Assembly (NCBI RefSeq): GCF_032362555.1
Contig: NC_083505.1
Coordinates: 5,695,501 to 5,759,500 of the forward strand
Direction: 5' to 3'
Source: Amyelois transitella
Taxonomy: Eukaryota > Arthropoda > Insecta > Lepidoptera > Pyralidae
Length of the DNA stretch: 64,000 nt
Shown here piece after piece: positions 1 to 12,400 of this stretch. How positions within the stretch are numbered: position 1 is the first letter of the stretch; the number at the start of each line of letters is the position of its first letter. The position numbers and the translations under genes were made by a program. The notes under the pieces were generated by a model. It saw only the letters and a list, made by a program, of their open reading frames with translations, did no database searches and had not been told where the DNA came from.

Positions 1-954
1 CACGGTCACTGATCCCTTACGTACAGGCAAATGCAATGCAATTTATAAACTACTAGCATTTACTCGCAGCTTCTCCCGCGCGTATCTAATGCCACCTACA
101 AAATAATACCTTTTCCCAAACTGTAGTTGTTTACCGGGAAGAAAAGACTCTTAAATTATATAAATATACGCAAAATTTCAAGAAGATTGGTTCAATAGAT
201 AACGCGAAAAAACAAACTTACTTTCGCATTATAAGTTGATACATAGTAACGGTACCTATGTATATACGTACCTATGGTATATCGAGTGTAATGTCAATAG
301 CGAAAAGACTTTTATTTCTTTATTTACATGAATAATATTTTAAGTCATTATGCTTTGAAGATATTTGATAAATGGTATGAGTATAACAAATTTTACTTAA
401 GTATTCTTTTTCGTATATCGCATCAAGTAGTTCAGTTTTATAGCAACTAAAACATCTCAACAATCATTTTCATCATTTTTTTAATGAAGAACTAAATTAA
501 GTATGTAATGTCTTCGTTTAAGTATCTCAATTCTAGTATTGAAATACAAATGTCTTGTTTACGTAATCGTAGCTGAGCACAAATTTTAACGATCGCTGGC
601 AACCATGCAAAACATCGCTGCACGTGAATATCGATCTAAAAAGATAATTATATACATGTTTTTATTTTGTCCGCCCACATGGGCCTTAACGTTCTAAAGG
701 TGATCTTTCATGTCACACTTAAATAGCCTAGTACGTGTATGCATCGGACACAATCTGTACGATATTAAAAAAAAATCAGTCGACAATTTAATCGTGAAAA
801 AGTAAAAGGCGAGGTAGGTACATCTGTAGATAAAACAGGATTACGACACAACTTCACCCGTTCATTCATTTTCATGTCATAATAAACTAACTACGTAAAC
901 TTAGAACTCTGAAACAATACAGCTAAGGATGCTGAGATGATAATGTTAAAATAC
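1..954. other. Intron of GPCPD1 with an interspersed repeat
   Basis: No coding exon is visible here. Bases about 54-240 are an interspersed repeat (cgcagcttctcccgcgcg through taccgggaa to actttcgcattataa) that has a second copy at about 51487-51720 in the same orientation. The rest is AT-rich with no recognisable signal. Confidence 0.6.
54..240 (+). repeat. Interspersed repeat, copy 1 (second copy near 51487)
   Basis: Both copies contain a CGCAGCTTC-like start, a block with TTTACCGGGA, a block with TATACGCAA, and end in AACTTACTTTCGCATT. This resembles the low-complexity, Helitron-like or SINE-like debris common in Lepidoptera. The exact family is not identified. Confidence 0.5.
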
Positions 955-3900
955 CTGTGTAGGGTCCCTTAATAGGTCTTCGGTATGGACGACTACGCCA
1001 AGGATGTCCGAGCTGACTGCGCTCTGCACGGCGGCGGGGATGGACTGGCAGCGGGGGTCCCGGTAAGCTTGGTATCTATTCGTTATACCCTGGAAACAAT
1101 GAAAAATATTAAGATGCTGAGACGAATAATTATTTTTACTATCATAATAAATACGACTAGATAAAAAAAGACATTTAATAGAAACCACAATTCAACTCTT
1201 CGAAAAATTGATACACAATCCCTGTAAAATATACTGTTACTTTTACAAATATGCTGGACTTACCAAGGTGAGAAACATAACAGGATATTTATTCTGCTTG
1301 TATCGCACCATTGTGCAAATGTCTGGGTTGAAACAGGAGAACACAATACGACGCTCACCAGCATGTTTTAGTACTACCTCCAATACCTAAAACAGATATG
1401 TATAATTGCTATGGTGTATAAAGAGGATTATACAAAATTCAACAAAAAAAAAATCCAACAAAAATCAAATCACCTTATCAACATATGTGTTCATATCGAA
1501 AGGATTGTTTAACTCAAAAGTCCCATCATCCATCTCCATCGTCCATTTTAGTTCCACATTGAACCCGACATGAACGTCTATCTTTTTCATGACATCTTCT
1601 AATGTAGGAAATGGTTGGTGTTCCTCTAGATCTTCGTCAAAGAATAATATTTCATGATTACGTCCTTCCACCAAATGATACACCTAAAATGAAATATATT
1701 TCAAGAGTTCAGTATATTGTTATCACTCTGTTTTATGCAATAATGATCTTTCTTGCAAAAAAAAACAAGAGACGGTGAAGTGCATCAAGCGCAAGCACTT
1801 CAAATGGGTTCAAAAGTCAGAGAAGGCTTCTGTAAGTCAAACTAGAATGATTCTGAAAAAAAAATATGATATAGATGAAAAAAAAATAGTTTGTACTTTT
1901 TTATTTATTTAAAAAAAAAAGTTTAAGTAAGCCTGCCATAACACGTTTAATTAATGTAGGTAATGATGATAAATAATTATTTTTCATAGGTATTGTTTTT
2001 ATTTGATAATCTCCTACAGCGCCGGGCCGGGTTTCATTGACACATTCGTATGGATAAAAATTATTTAGTAGGTACATATTATTATCATCAGTCTTGTTAT
2101 AAATTTAAAAAACGCATACTCTACGACTCGCTAAGCTGTGTGAAATATCGACATACTGACTGCACGCATATAAGGAGCTACTTAAAGTGCTTTCCGTGAA
2201 GTGGATTTACCCGTACAATTCCTGCAGATGACATAAGAAGGGTTTTCGCTTATCGGCTATAAGCTGATTTCCATCGGTGGTACCGGGAATAGCCGTAATT
2301 CTATCAATAAGAAGACTGCTATAGAGAGTATAAAGATGAAATGTTTAAGCGACCAACTTATGGTCGTGAGAATATAGTAATTGCTTCATATTCTTGTGAA
2401 GGCAATGCATGGCATTCCAAGGACGCAGATTCGGCTTGAACGAGCATGTGAGCAAATCGTGCAAAATATACAAATGTATTTGAAGTGCCTATACCAAACT
2501 CCAAACTCGGTGAGATTTATTACTAAAAGTTTTAACACATTTGTATCCACAACAGTGTGTATCATAAAATATAAAAATTTAATTCAATAAATTGCTCCCC
2601 CATGATAATAACATTAATAACTGAACTCGCAAATGAAATTCTTATAAACTTACATCTGCAGATAAAACTACATCCACACATTGACTTTTGAGGACTGATA
2701 TTTGACGTCCTCTGTGGCGCAGTGGTAGTGTGCTTGACTGTTACAAGGGAGGTCCTGGGTTCGATTCCCAGCCAGGGCATTATGAGAAATTAACTGTTTT
2801 AGATTGGCCTGGGTCGTTGAAGTTTATCTATAAAAGTATTTATTATAAAATATTGTATCGTTGAGTTAGTATCTCGAAACCCAAATCTCAAACTTACTTC
2901 AGGGCTAACTCAATCCGTGTTATTTGTCCAAAAAAAAAATATGGCGGTGTAAATTTAAAATGTCTAAATTTACCGGAAAATTTATTTATTTTATTTATAT
3001 TAATAAAATACCTGTATACCTTTGATCGTGAAATTTTTAATTAAAACTAATTAATTATATATAAGCTCATGACAATTTTAGTCGCACAATGCATCTTTTC
3101 TCGAATTTTTTTTATTTACTTTTTTATTGGTGAGAAATAAACTTGAAATGTTTTTGAGAAAGACACTATTATGCGACTAAGCAGAAGTAGTAATTACTTA
3201 GTAAATGAATTTCATTAAACAAAAATGACACAAGGTAAAGAACAGTTTCAATCTAAATAATGATACCATGGTTAACACTATACCACAAAAGGAAATCATG
3301 TTTTGGACTCATTAGGGTACCTTTAGTTTCTGAAGCTGTTCCAAGGTCAAGTCCTTCACGGGCAATTCTAACATTTCAGAAAATTCTACTTCCTTTTTTC
3401 TCTTCATTGAGATACACACATGAAAGTCATGATATATTACTGGTATCATATCTTTGCTTAGTTGAACATCAAATTCAAGCAAATCTGCACCACTTGCAGC
3501 TGCCTTCTTTAAAGAAGCTACAGTATTTTCACGAATATTATTGCCTCTGAAAATGATTATAGAGTTATCCAAAATATATGTGGGGTTTTAAAATAGATTA
3601 GACTTGTTTTGCAAGCTTGTGGGAGGTTGTTGTATATTAAGTATAATAAACTCAAATTGAACTACAAATTGTATCTAATTGTTATTTGATTTGCCTTTGT
3701 TGTTAATATGTAAAACTTGGTGTCAAATTTTTATTTGGAATGTTTTATTTGAATGAACTCAAGTAGGTACCTAAATAATTTAATTACATATCTATGTATA
3801 GTTTTTGCAACAAGTTTGAAAAAAGAGAATGTAAAATTTTCAGTGCTGCACAAGATATTTTAATAAGATATATGAGAAACTTCAACATAATCTTTACATT

Positions 3901-5784
3901 ATTTTTCATCAAACCTCAACATCTTTTTTTCTTTGTTTTGAATGATAGTTTTCATCATTTTAACATAAATTAAATTTATAGGTATGCATGTGGTATTTAC
4001 AAGTGGTATTTGATTTTTGAAAATTATGAATATTTATACTCCATTACAGTATTTTTGGTAAGTTAGCATAAAATTATGTATATGCTGCTTTTTTTTTTAT
4101 AAAAAACCTACATCATTCTATAAACATTATTGAAAAAAGATTCAATCAAAAAGGCTATCCTAAATCTTATTTTCTAGTAAATAATGACAAGAAATGAAAC
4201 TAATTCATAAAGCCTATACTTTAGACATGTTCAAGATTAATTATAATATATACCTATTCATACATACAGTGTGTGTTCATGTAGTGGTTAATGATATTGA
4301 AATTGAAGGAAGGTTTGATAACACTTCTCTGGCAGTTAGTTAAGTAACTATGATCCTATCTAGCTGGTTTTTCAAATACCCAGTTAGATGTTAGTCGCTT
4401 CTCTGTACTGAACCTACTTTACCTCTCCTAGATTTGATGAAATCATGGGTACCATTGATTCACATCCAAGAACCAGAAAGTTTTTTATTATTACAATACT
4501 AGAGATTAAACTGAGAAAAGACCTTATATCTTGAAGGACCAATAAATTCAAAATTATTTTTTTTTGCTGCAAATTGACTATTTTATACACAACGCCAAAT
4601 AGATGCTGGTATACAACCAAAAATACTGTAAGTTATTATGATACAACTATAATAGGTACATTTTATAAGTACATAAAATCAAAAGTATATAAACAAATAT
4701 AAATCTATGAAGGTACTTACTCTTTATTTTTAAAACTGGCACCAAGTCCACGGTGTCCAACTTCTAAGCCAGTCCATGTTGGATCCCAGTGTTTTGCATA
4801 TGATACTTGCATATCACACAGCTGCTCTGGCATTGGGTGAATTATTAAATATTCAATGTTTATTGTCCCCAATGGACGATGCTTAACATTACAAGTCACT
4901 GGCAACTCCAATGCACCTTCAGAAGGCTTAAACATATTTGGTAAAACATATGTGTAACCAACATGGCAAGGTGGGTCTTCAGATGAGGCACGAGAACTAT
5001 AGGAGAAGACATCTACTAGGTATGCAAGACCTTGAAGATTTGGAGTTATAACATTCACAAGCAAAACATCATTTGGTTTGTACTCTGTACCAAATTGTTC
5101 CTGTTGTTTGGGACTACATATGGCAGGGTCATTATTTAATGTGGATACTTCTACTATTACTGCAGGAAGACTTTCACCATCAACTGTATCCACACTTAAA
5201 GAATCTTCAACAGGATGTTCAGTTCCAAAAGACAGTTTTACTGGAGTGACTTTGATATTCATTAGTCTTTCACTAAGACGGCTTTTCAATTTTAAAGGAT
5301 TTTTCATAAACTTAAACTGTATAATGCTTTGGACAGTTAGCCAACCTCTTGTGACCTTGTTCTCAGAATTTATTTCACCAAAAATATCAGTTATGGGATG
5401 CATCATGGATTCTAAGATGACTCTAGGATGAATACTAGTTTCCCAGTATCTTACTATGACTTCAGAAGTATCTTCAATTGGAATACATATAGCATATCTA
5501 TAGCATACATCACAAGTATTGGGTATGATTATTTTAGTAGACCATATATCAGTTCCTGGTTGATTTTCTAATAGGACCAGCCTTTTATAGTCCCATTCTC
5601 CCAGTTCAGGGATGCTTCCACTAATATACACTTTTTCTCTGGGGCCAACATCTGGTACTGATACTGTAAAAGTCCACTCCTGTGAAGTTATTTCAGGCTG
5701 AGGTTCTGGCTCCTTTGTAGTCATTTTTTTAGTTGGTATAAAGGATTTCTTCTTGCGGTTATCTAAAAAAAACCAGCGTTGCAT
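955..5784 (-). CDS. GPCPD1: Glycerophosphocholine phosphodiesterase GPCPD1-like (3' end beyond window)
   Basis: This enzyme family hydrolyses glycerophosphocholine to glycerol-3-phosphate and choline in the cytosol. Five coding exons read on the minus strand: 4721-5784, 3321-3546, 1474-1683, 1264-1386 and 955-1089. Together they give 586 codons with no phase break, and every junction is GT-AG. Exon 1 carries an N-terminal CBM20-like starch-binding domain (about residues 35-150, motif [11 protein letters not shown]) and ends with the HRG motif of the GDPD catalytic domain (H344, R345, G346). Exon 2 supplies the metal and catalytic block [18 protein letters not shown]. Exons 3-5 match the GPCPD1 C-terminal half ([30 protein letters not shown]). 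The last human-like segment (after HTEDLLRNPS) is not found in bases 1-954, so the final exon or exons lie to the left. The start is uncertain: Met at 5784 or 5724 is possible, and TTTTTTTTAG ending at 5763 could instead be a splice acceptor from an upstream exon. Confidence 0.93.
2703..2930 (+). repeat. tRNA-derived SINE
   Basis: The head (about 2705-2780) looks like a tRNA: an A-box-like GTGGCGCAGTGGTAGTG and a B-box GGTTCGATTCCC followed by a closing CCAGGGC. It is followed by a tRNA-unrelated body (TTGGCCTGGGTC, GTATCGTTGAGTTAGTATC, CTAACTCAATCCGTGTTATT). A second + strand copy lies at 53082-53315, a minus copy at 14380-14594, and a minus tail fragment near 57285. The repetition and long tail show a SINE, not a functional tRNA gene. 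It lies in an intron of GPCPD1. Confidence 0.85.
3547..4720. other. GPCPD1 intron 1, no recognisable feature
   Basis: AT-rich sequence between coding exons 1 and 2 of GPCPD1. I see no exon, RNA gene or known repeat signature here. Confidence 0.5.
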
Positions 5785-6439
5785 TGTAACACAATAATTT
5801 TTTTTTCCAAAAAGGAAGTGTTGTCATTTCAATGCTTATTCAATGACAAGCAAGACAAAGTCAAACAAACAATCAGGTCAAACCTGATAGTCAAACACTG
5901 CAACATGTAGTCATTACATTGTAGTGATGTACTATAAAATGTCTCAAATTTATTAATCAATGTCATAATTATGTAGATGTAGGTATCAATAAAGGTTTAT
6001 AGTTCTGATGAGACAAACGGTGGAGAAACGTGCCAATAAAAAATATATAAATCGTACCAAACATTGGCCCGCAGTGGCCTCAAGAAATATATTTAAATAA
6101 GAAATCATTAACAGATCTTACAAAACTACTTTGTATAAACAATGATTGCCTTTTGTCACTTTCACATTCGTTGCATAGGTATGGAGTGATTATTTTATGA
6201 TTATTATATCTTTGGGGCAAAACGTATACCTACGTAACGTAGTTAGGTACCTTTAATAATTCCTTTAGCCGAGCTCTGGATGAAATGGGAAAAAAATCTC
6301 AAATGAGACACAGATATTAAAAACAGATTTTTTTAAGAATGTCTAAACCAAATCTAACATTTTTAAATACATAATCAGTTATTTATATTGTTTAGGACAC
6401 ACGTTTAGGATCCAAAGATATTGTAATAAAAAATAGAGC

Positions 6440-6610
6440 ACAAACTAAGCACTACTATGAACAGACAGAGAGCGCGAGGAAAAAAATTATCCACTTTCAT
6501 AAACTAGAGTGGTGTAGTGGTGTAGTCGTAAAAACCAGTGCTGTACAATCGCTTACATGATGTCGATATCGATACGTGTCTATTTGTCTATGGTACGCCT
6601 AAATGTTAAA
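6440..6610 (+). repeat. Interspersed repeat with TATCGATA motif, copy 1
   Basis: A matching copy lies at about 47285-47440 in the same orientation. Both share a CATAAACTA block, a TGTAGT..GTAAAAACCAGTG block, a GATATCGATA core and a TTTGTCTATGG block. Family unknown. The TATCGATA core equals the insect DRE promoter motif, but two dispersed copies point to a transposable element. Confidence 0.55.
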
Positions 6611-6639
6611 AAAAAATATGAAAAATAATGTATACATAA

Positions 6640-6970
6640 CAGAAAAACTACATACTGAAGAGTTCAAATCTCAGGAACTTTTGGTTCGAATTGAAAAATT
6701 ATTTTTGTGTTCAATAGACCATTTATCGAGGAAGGCTTTAGGCTATATAACATCACGCTGCAACTATAAGGAGCAAAGAAATAATAGAATATGTAAAAAA
6801 AGAGGAATATTTTTTATTTTTGAGGGCTTCAATGATGCCCAAAATAACTATTCCACGCGGACGAAGTCGTGGGCACAGCTAGTCTATACTAATATTATAA
6901 AGTTGAAGAGTCTGTTTGTTTGTTTTAACGCGTTAATCTCAGGAACTACTGGTTCAAATTGAAAAATTCT
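6640..6970 (+). mobile_element. Two head-to-tail Helitron-like fragments
   Basis: The first copy ends at 6881 with CCACG (near 6852), a loop, CGTGG, then GCACAGCTAG: a short hairpin followed by CTAG, the classic layout of a Helitron 3' end. A second copy begins immediately after (tctatactaatattataaa). Both copies share the block AATCTCAGGAACT and a GGTTC-AATTGAAAAATT block. No helicase or Rep gene is present, so this would be a non-autonomous relic. Confidence 0.55.
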
Positions 6971-7059
6971 ACTCGTAAATTCTAGAGAGTCATAATAATG
7001 GCCAGAGACCTTTTAAACCTTTATGGGGCCTTTATGGGGATCTAATTATAGATTTCGAG

Positions 7060-7320
7060 ATGAGTCCTATAAAAATAGTGAAAGTAGAAATTTTGCTAGA
7101 TATGGATGTAAGTTACGAACTTGTATGTAAGTTATATACTTCTTATTCTTATATCAATAGACTGAATGACGAATTTGAAGATTTAGATGAGATGAACGAT
7201 ATTGAAGATGGATGGAAGGATCTTAAAAAAAGAATTGTGAAAGTAGCTGTTGAAGTGTGTGGTGTATGTAGAAGAAGAAATGGAAAAAATCAGAAAAGTG
7301 CGTGGATGAGTGAAGATTGA
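7060..7320 (+). pseudogene. RTE-like LINE fragment (linker region before reverse transcriptase)
   Basis: An 86-codon open stretch includes ..VAVEVCGVCRRR and ends KNQKSAWMSED. I judge it to be the segment just upstream of the ELVRLKKKAWLDLL region found in the larger RTE-like copy at 43331-43582. It is cut off at both ends, so it is a dead fragment and not a host gene. Confidence 0.5.
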
Positions 7321-8185
7321 TACCTTTTACTGTTAACTAATATCATCAGAAACGATATCTACCTAGAGTTACCGGTTAATACAAAAAGAAAATTAACGTT
7401 AATCAGTCGTAACGATACTTCTTACGGTTAATTTTACTGGCAACGTTATATGAGTATAAATGAAAATGATGCCAAAAATATCGTTACTCAGCATAACGGT
7501 ATTTAATTTATAACCGTAACCCTGTTTGACAGGTGCTTGACAGTAATACCCTGACTCACCTAAAGTAGGTACATTGCTGTAAAAAAATGTACATAGTTAA
7601 GTTATACATCGGGTTAACGGTATTATTATGTAAACTGAGCTAATAAACCATAACTGAAAAGACAAGTTAGTAAGATTACTATTTACCTATCTAAAAAAAA
7701 AAAAATTATACATAAATTAAATTAATGTTTTTCCAACACTATCGCCAACAGCTACCTAACAAACTTTACATTTGTATTTGATATTTTTATAACATTTATA
7801 ATTTTCATTTGATATACAAAAGAAATTTACGTACGAGTATAATGAGCAAAATATGAAAGCACTTGTTGACTTATCGATGTACTTGTGTTGTTTGAGTAAT
7901 ATTCGTCTCGAGATAAATGCGATTTTGCATTGACATTCTGTATTGCAGACATTTAATTTTTACTTATAATGTTCACACTTTCAGTCACCTTTTTTCGATG
8001 AGAAAACTTAATTTAACCAGAATGGTTTGTAAACAGTTACCGACATAATATTATTCGAACAAATTACGATGAACATAGCCGTAAACTATAAAGTTCTAGA
8101 AAAATGGTTTTTCAAATCGATTGCGTAAAGAGAACCAAAATGGCATGCGACAAGTAGACACTTGTATAAACTGACGAAATTATAT

Positions 8186-8842
8186 AGGTCGCGCGGTGGT
8201 TAAAGAACGCTCGGAAAAAATAGTGGGGGCAAACGGCGCATGTGTACATTCGCGCTCAAAAATGCTAAGGGAAATGTTTTTTTTATTTATTTATTTAATA
8301 CTAGCTGTTGTCCCGCAACTTCGCCCGCGTGATTTTCCAAAAAAAGTAGCCTATGTTTTAACTCGGTTATTTAACTATGTATATCCATATCTTATAATAT
8401 ACTTATAATGTTAGTTTGGATTTTGTGCCTTATAAATACTTATAATCCCTACTTATATTATAAATGCGAAAATGTGTATGTGTGTATGCATGTTCAGTTT
8501 TCACACTTAACCTGACCTGGCTGAACCAATTTTGATAAAATTTGACATAGTTATATTCAACCGTGGACGGACATAGGGTAGGGGCGACTTGTACTGTTTG
8601 AGAATTGATATATTATTTTAAGTTGTCGCGTACAAATACGATAAAACAATTTGTGCGCAACAGTACCCAAGAGACACGGGACGCGCGAACTCAACGCGGG
8701 AAGTAAAGAGTGACCAATACGTGTCGCCGTCGGCGCACACCCGCCCCCCCTCTCTCCTCGTCGCACCTAATAGACCTAAAAATTGATCACTGCGCATGCC
8801 CCTTCTACTTTTGCCGAGCGTTCTTAAACCACCGCGCGACCT
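8186..8842. mobile_element. Inverted-repeat transposable element (non-autonomous), 657 bp
   Basis: The left end starts AGGTCGCGCGGTGGTTAAAG and continues GAACGCTCGG. The right end is its reverse complement with few differences, so the terminal inverted repeats are about 30-55 bp. A Helitron-like relic starts inside it near 8302 (ACTAGCTGTTGTCCCGCAAC in reverse orientation). The region 8690-8840 is CpG-rich compared with its surroundings. I could not find a clear target-site duplication, and it encodes no transposase. Confidence 0.6.
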
Positions 8843-9432
8843 GTACTTTATCTCCTAAAATTTATACTTATAGAGCAAAAAGAAAGAAATGAATACATTT
8901 GTATTAATCAGCACTACAACTTTGGTAATAATTCATCTGAGGTACTCTCCCCAGCAGTCCAGGAGACATACCTACGCAAAAATCTCTCTAGGAGCTTCTT
9001 GTTGAGATAATGTACTTACACGAGTAACTCGCCTTTTGCGACTTCGCTTACCATACGATTTTGGGGTACCTACTGATTAGCGATTTACTTAACTAGGTAC
9101 CACAATACATAGTAAGTATCTCTTTTTAGTTTGTGACTACAATAAGGGATTAAATTCTCGATAGTGCTCATAAGCGTTGCCAGCAGCAAAGATAACCACC
9201 AAAAGAGTTTCAATTAAACGATCATGTTATAAATGGTTATTTTTATTTGTAACTTCATCAATTACTTACATTAAAAAATATTTACATTTAAACAGTCTTT
9301 TATTTTGAGTGTCTAACTCTAATAACTGTACAAAGTTAGCAACATTCTTATTGTTTATATACACTTGCTTTTATTAAATAACTTGTTATTTTTGCAATTA
9401 CAAGCTATATTGGTATTAAGAATTATTTTATA

Positions 9433-12400
9433 TTAATAGGGACAATTCACGCCAGGATGTAAAAAAGAACAGTTGTCTCCTTGCCGACACGATCCTTTTC
9501 TTTGAAAGTATATACAAACAGATTTACGTCCTCCGCGCGAATGGGCACCTCTTCCTCTTTGCGGACCTCCGTCCCAGTTTCCAGCATTTTTACCCCTCCA
9601 GTGACCACTTGATCCTCGACCGCGCATGGCTCCTCTGAAATTTCCTTGACCTGCAAACCCATCTGGACCAGGCAGACCTTGAGGACCCCCTGGCATATTA
9701 AAATCGACTGGAAACATATTCGGTTGCATATTAAAACCATCTGGCGGTCCGGGAAACATAGCGTTCGGTGCTGCAAACATTTCCGGTCCCATCATCATAT
9801 TATCCGGAGGCATTATAATACCCGGAGGTATACTTCCTGGAGGCATACCAGGGGGCAGCTGAGATGGCATTGGCGGTAATAAGCTTGGTGGTGCTCCATT
9901 TTGCCAGTCACTAGGTACCATATTCGGACCTTGAAACCCTGGTACGCCAGGAAATTGAGCATTAGGAAAATTGTTTGGAAACTGTGTGATATTTGGCGGG
10001 AACATTGGTTGAATATTCATAGTACTGGAAGCAGGCGGAGCATTACCTTTCGGTTCCGGCCATGGCATATTTCTAAAATCGCTGATATTATCTTGATTTC
10101 CTGTAACATCTTCGAGAGGTATAATTGTTGGTTCAGTATAAGGATGGGTTTCAGGATCTGCTTCCAATGGAGAATCAGGTATCATCGACTTGTGAAAATA
10201 TAATGGTTGTAACGTTCCTTTTTGCCTTATTGCTTGTATTTCTTTTTCTTTGCTATTTTTACCATACTCCACTTGCGTTTGTCCCTCGAGATCAATAGGA
10301 ATTAAGGGTCTCCAAGTTGTTTTTTCCTCCATAACATCATCATTACTGAGATTTCTGCCTTTTTGGAAAGCCTCTCGTTCGTGTATTCTTTCCAAATATT
10401 TCATGTCGGTAAAAGGTTTAGTAACGTTAACTCTTTCAGTTTCATCCAGTTCAAAATACTGTATCTCTTCTAATTCCGAATCTGGCTTCCATTTAATACT
10501 TTTTTTCGGTCCCTTTTTCTTGTGATAGCACAAAACTCCTTTTAAGCCATTAATAGTCAAAGTATGAGGTTCTTCGGATTCCATCTGATCTACGTGTTCT
10601 TTATCGGATATGTTATCAACATTTTCATTGGCTTCAGACATTCGTTCAGACAATTTTTCTTTACTTTCTTCAGTTTCCAATGTGTCTTGATAAAATCTAG
10701 GAGGCACCGATTTACTTTCGTTTGTGGGACTAGTTATTGTTGTAGGAGTAGATGGCGGAGAACCATCTCCGGGTGCATTTCCATCTTTGGAACCGCTGGT
10801 TCGCCGTTTTCTTTTCTTAGGTTCTTTTTTATTTGTTGCTGAAGCATTCAAGGCGTCCATAAACATATCGCTCTCTAGAAGCATCATTGCTGTAACAAAA
10901 AAAAAACCATGAATACGTTTTAAATGTTCTTGATTTAAAAACTGGAATAATACTATTTATCATCATCCTCTTCCAGGTGTCCTGGGTCCGCCGATGATCA
11001 CAATAAATAAGTGGGTTAGTCGCGTAATAATAAAATCTTTATAAATAAGTTATCTGTTCCCTTTCTCGCTATTCTACACTACCGGAAATGGTTTTCGTTA
11101 TGGTTAAATCTAAAAATATAACTAACGGATTCCAATGTTGTAAGTACTAAAAGTTTTCTTTCTAAGTACCTATATATCTCAAAAAGTGTTTTTTGGTTTA
11201 ACAAATGTATGGTGGTCCCAGTACCTACGATTTCCAAAAAAATAAGTAATATTAAGTAAGTAAGCTTTTGTCTACGAGATAAAACTTCTTAATTTCAGAC
11301 TTTGTTCCTTTTCCCCGCAAATAACTTAGGGAAAGCGATAAGTATATTGATATACTTTATTTCTTCTCTTATCTTTTTGCCAGTTTTATTTATTTTCATC
11401 ATTATCATATCATAATGAAAGTGCAGTTATCAGTAAGGTAGTTAGGGGTCACCCGTACAATCATAAAATTTAAAATTTTGCCTTTTTCTACTAAATATTA
11501 GTGTTGAACATAATTAAGTAAAGATCAATTAATGGATCGATATTAATTAGCCGGCTATATATCCGATCCCCCATGAATTCCACGATTACCTACTAGCAAG
11601 CGGACGCAATTTAAAATCTCGCAGAAAAATTTACTTTGAATATATAAAAACAGATTATTTTTATTAATTTGTTTGCGATATATGTATATGTGGTTTTGTG
11701 TGAATTGGAAGGATATGCATATTGTATGTAAATATACTTATTGTTAAAATTAAATGTATTGTTTGTTAGGTAACTTTGGGTCAGAAAATCTATTCCTTAT
11801 AGGTTTAAAAGCAATTTAGGAGTAATATATTGATTTTAAATTTGACAAAAATATAAATAGGTACATAAGTAGTAATTTTCTTTGTAAACTTTAGATCAGA
11901 CTTTGTTTGTAAGCTTTAGATCAGACTTTACAGGTAAATGTTATCTGTAGGGTTAGAATTTTGTTTTATTTTTTATAAAAAAAATACTCTTAGTGACAAA
12001 GCGACAAGCACGCGAGTAGAGTCGCGGGCAAAAGATAGTAGGTACATAAGAATGATTTAACATTAACGATAGTTTTGTATTAGTGGAAATGAGAAGACAT
12101 CTTTAAAGATAGATATTTTAACATCTTTAAAGATAGAAATTATTTACTAATTACTAGGTACAAAATTTTATAAACTAGATAGGTAGTTCTAATATAAAAT
12201 AATGTGTACTTAGGTACATTCCAGGGATAACAATAAGTTAACTAAGTATCCCTTTTGAAAGAGCCAGCTAGGGTATGGTAGATGGAATTATGATAAATTG
12301 CCAAAGTGCCATGCCTACTTTTTTGTTGGAAGAACCCAATAGGTACTCACTAGGTATCCCACTATATTAACATTATAAATGCGACAATTGCTGAGGAGTA

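Larger units (their letters stand above)
5785..9432. other. Intergenic region between GPCPD1 and PNUTS, repeat-rich
   Basis: This stretch runs from upstream of the GPCPD1 start to the 3' flank of PNUTS. It holds a repeat at 6440-6610, Helitron-like copies near 6640-6970, an RTE fragment at 7060-7320, and an inverted-repeat element at 8186-8842 with a Helitron-like end inside it. The remainder (about 5800-6400 and 7330-8180) shows no gene. Confidence 0.6.

Noticed and set aside
2703..2780. Possible tRNA gene
   Set aside because: The same head-plus-tail unit recurs at 14380-14594 and 53082-53315, so it is the tRNA-like head of a SINE. I cannot fold a full, unmutated cloverleaf from it.
6603..6962. 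119-codon open frame
   Set aside because: It lies on two Helitron-like fragments; chance frame in repeat DNA.
9646..10842. Open frames on the plus strand opposite the PNUTS last exon
   Set aside because: They are antisense shadows of a low-complexity coding exon and have no domain or start context.
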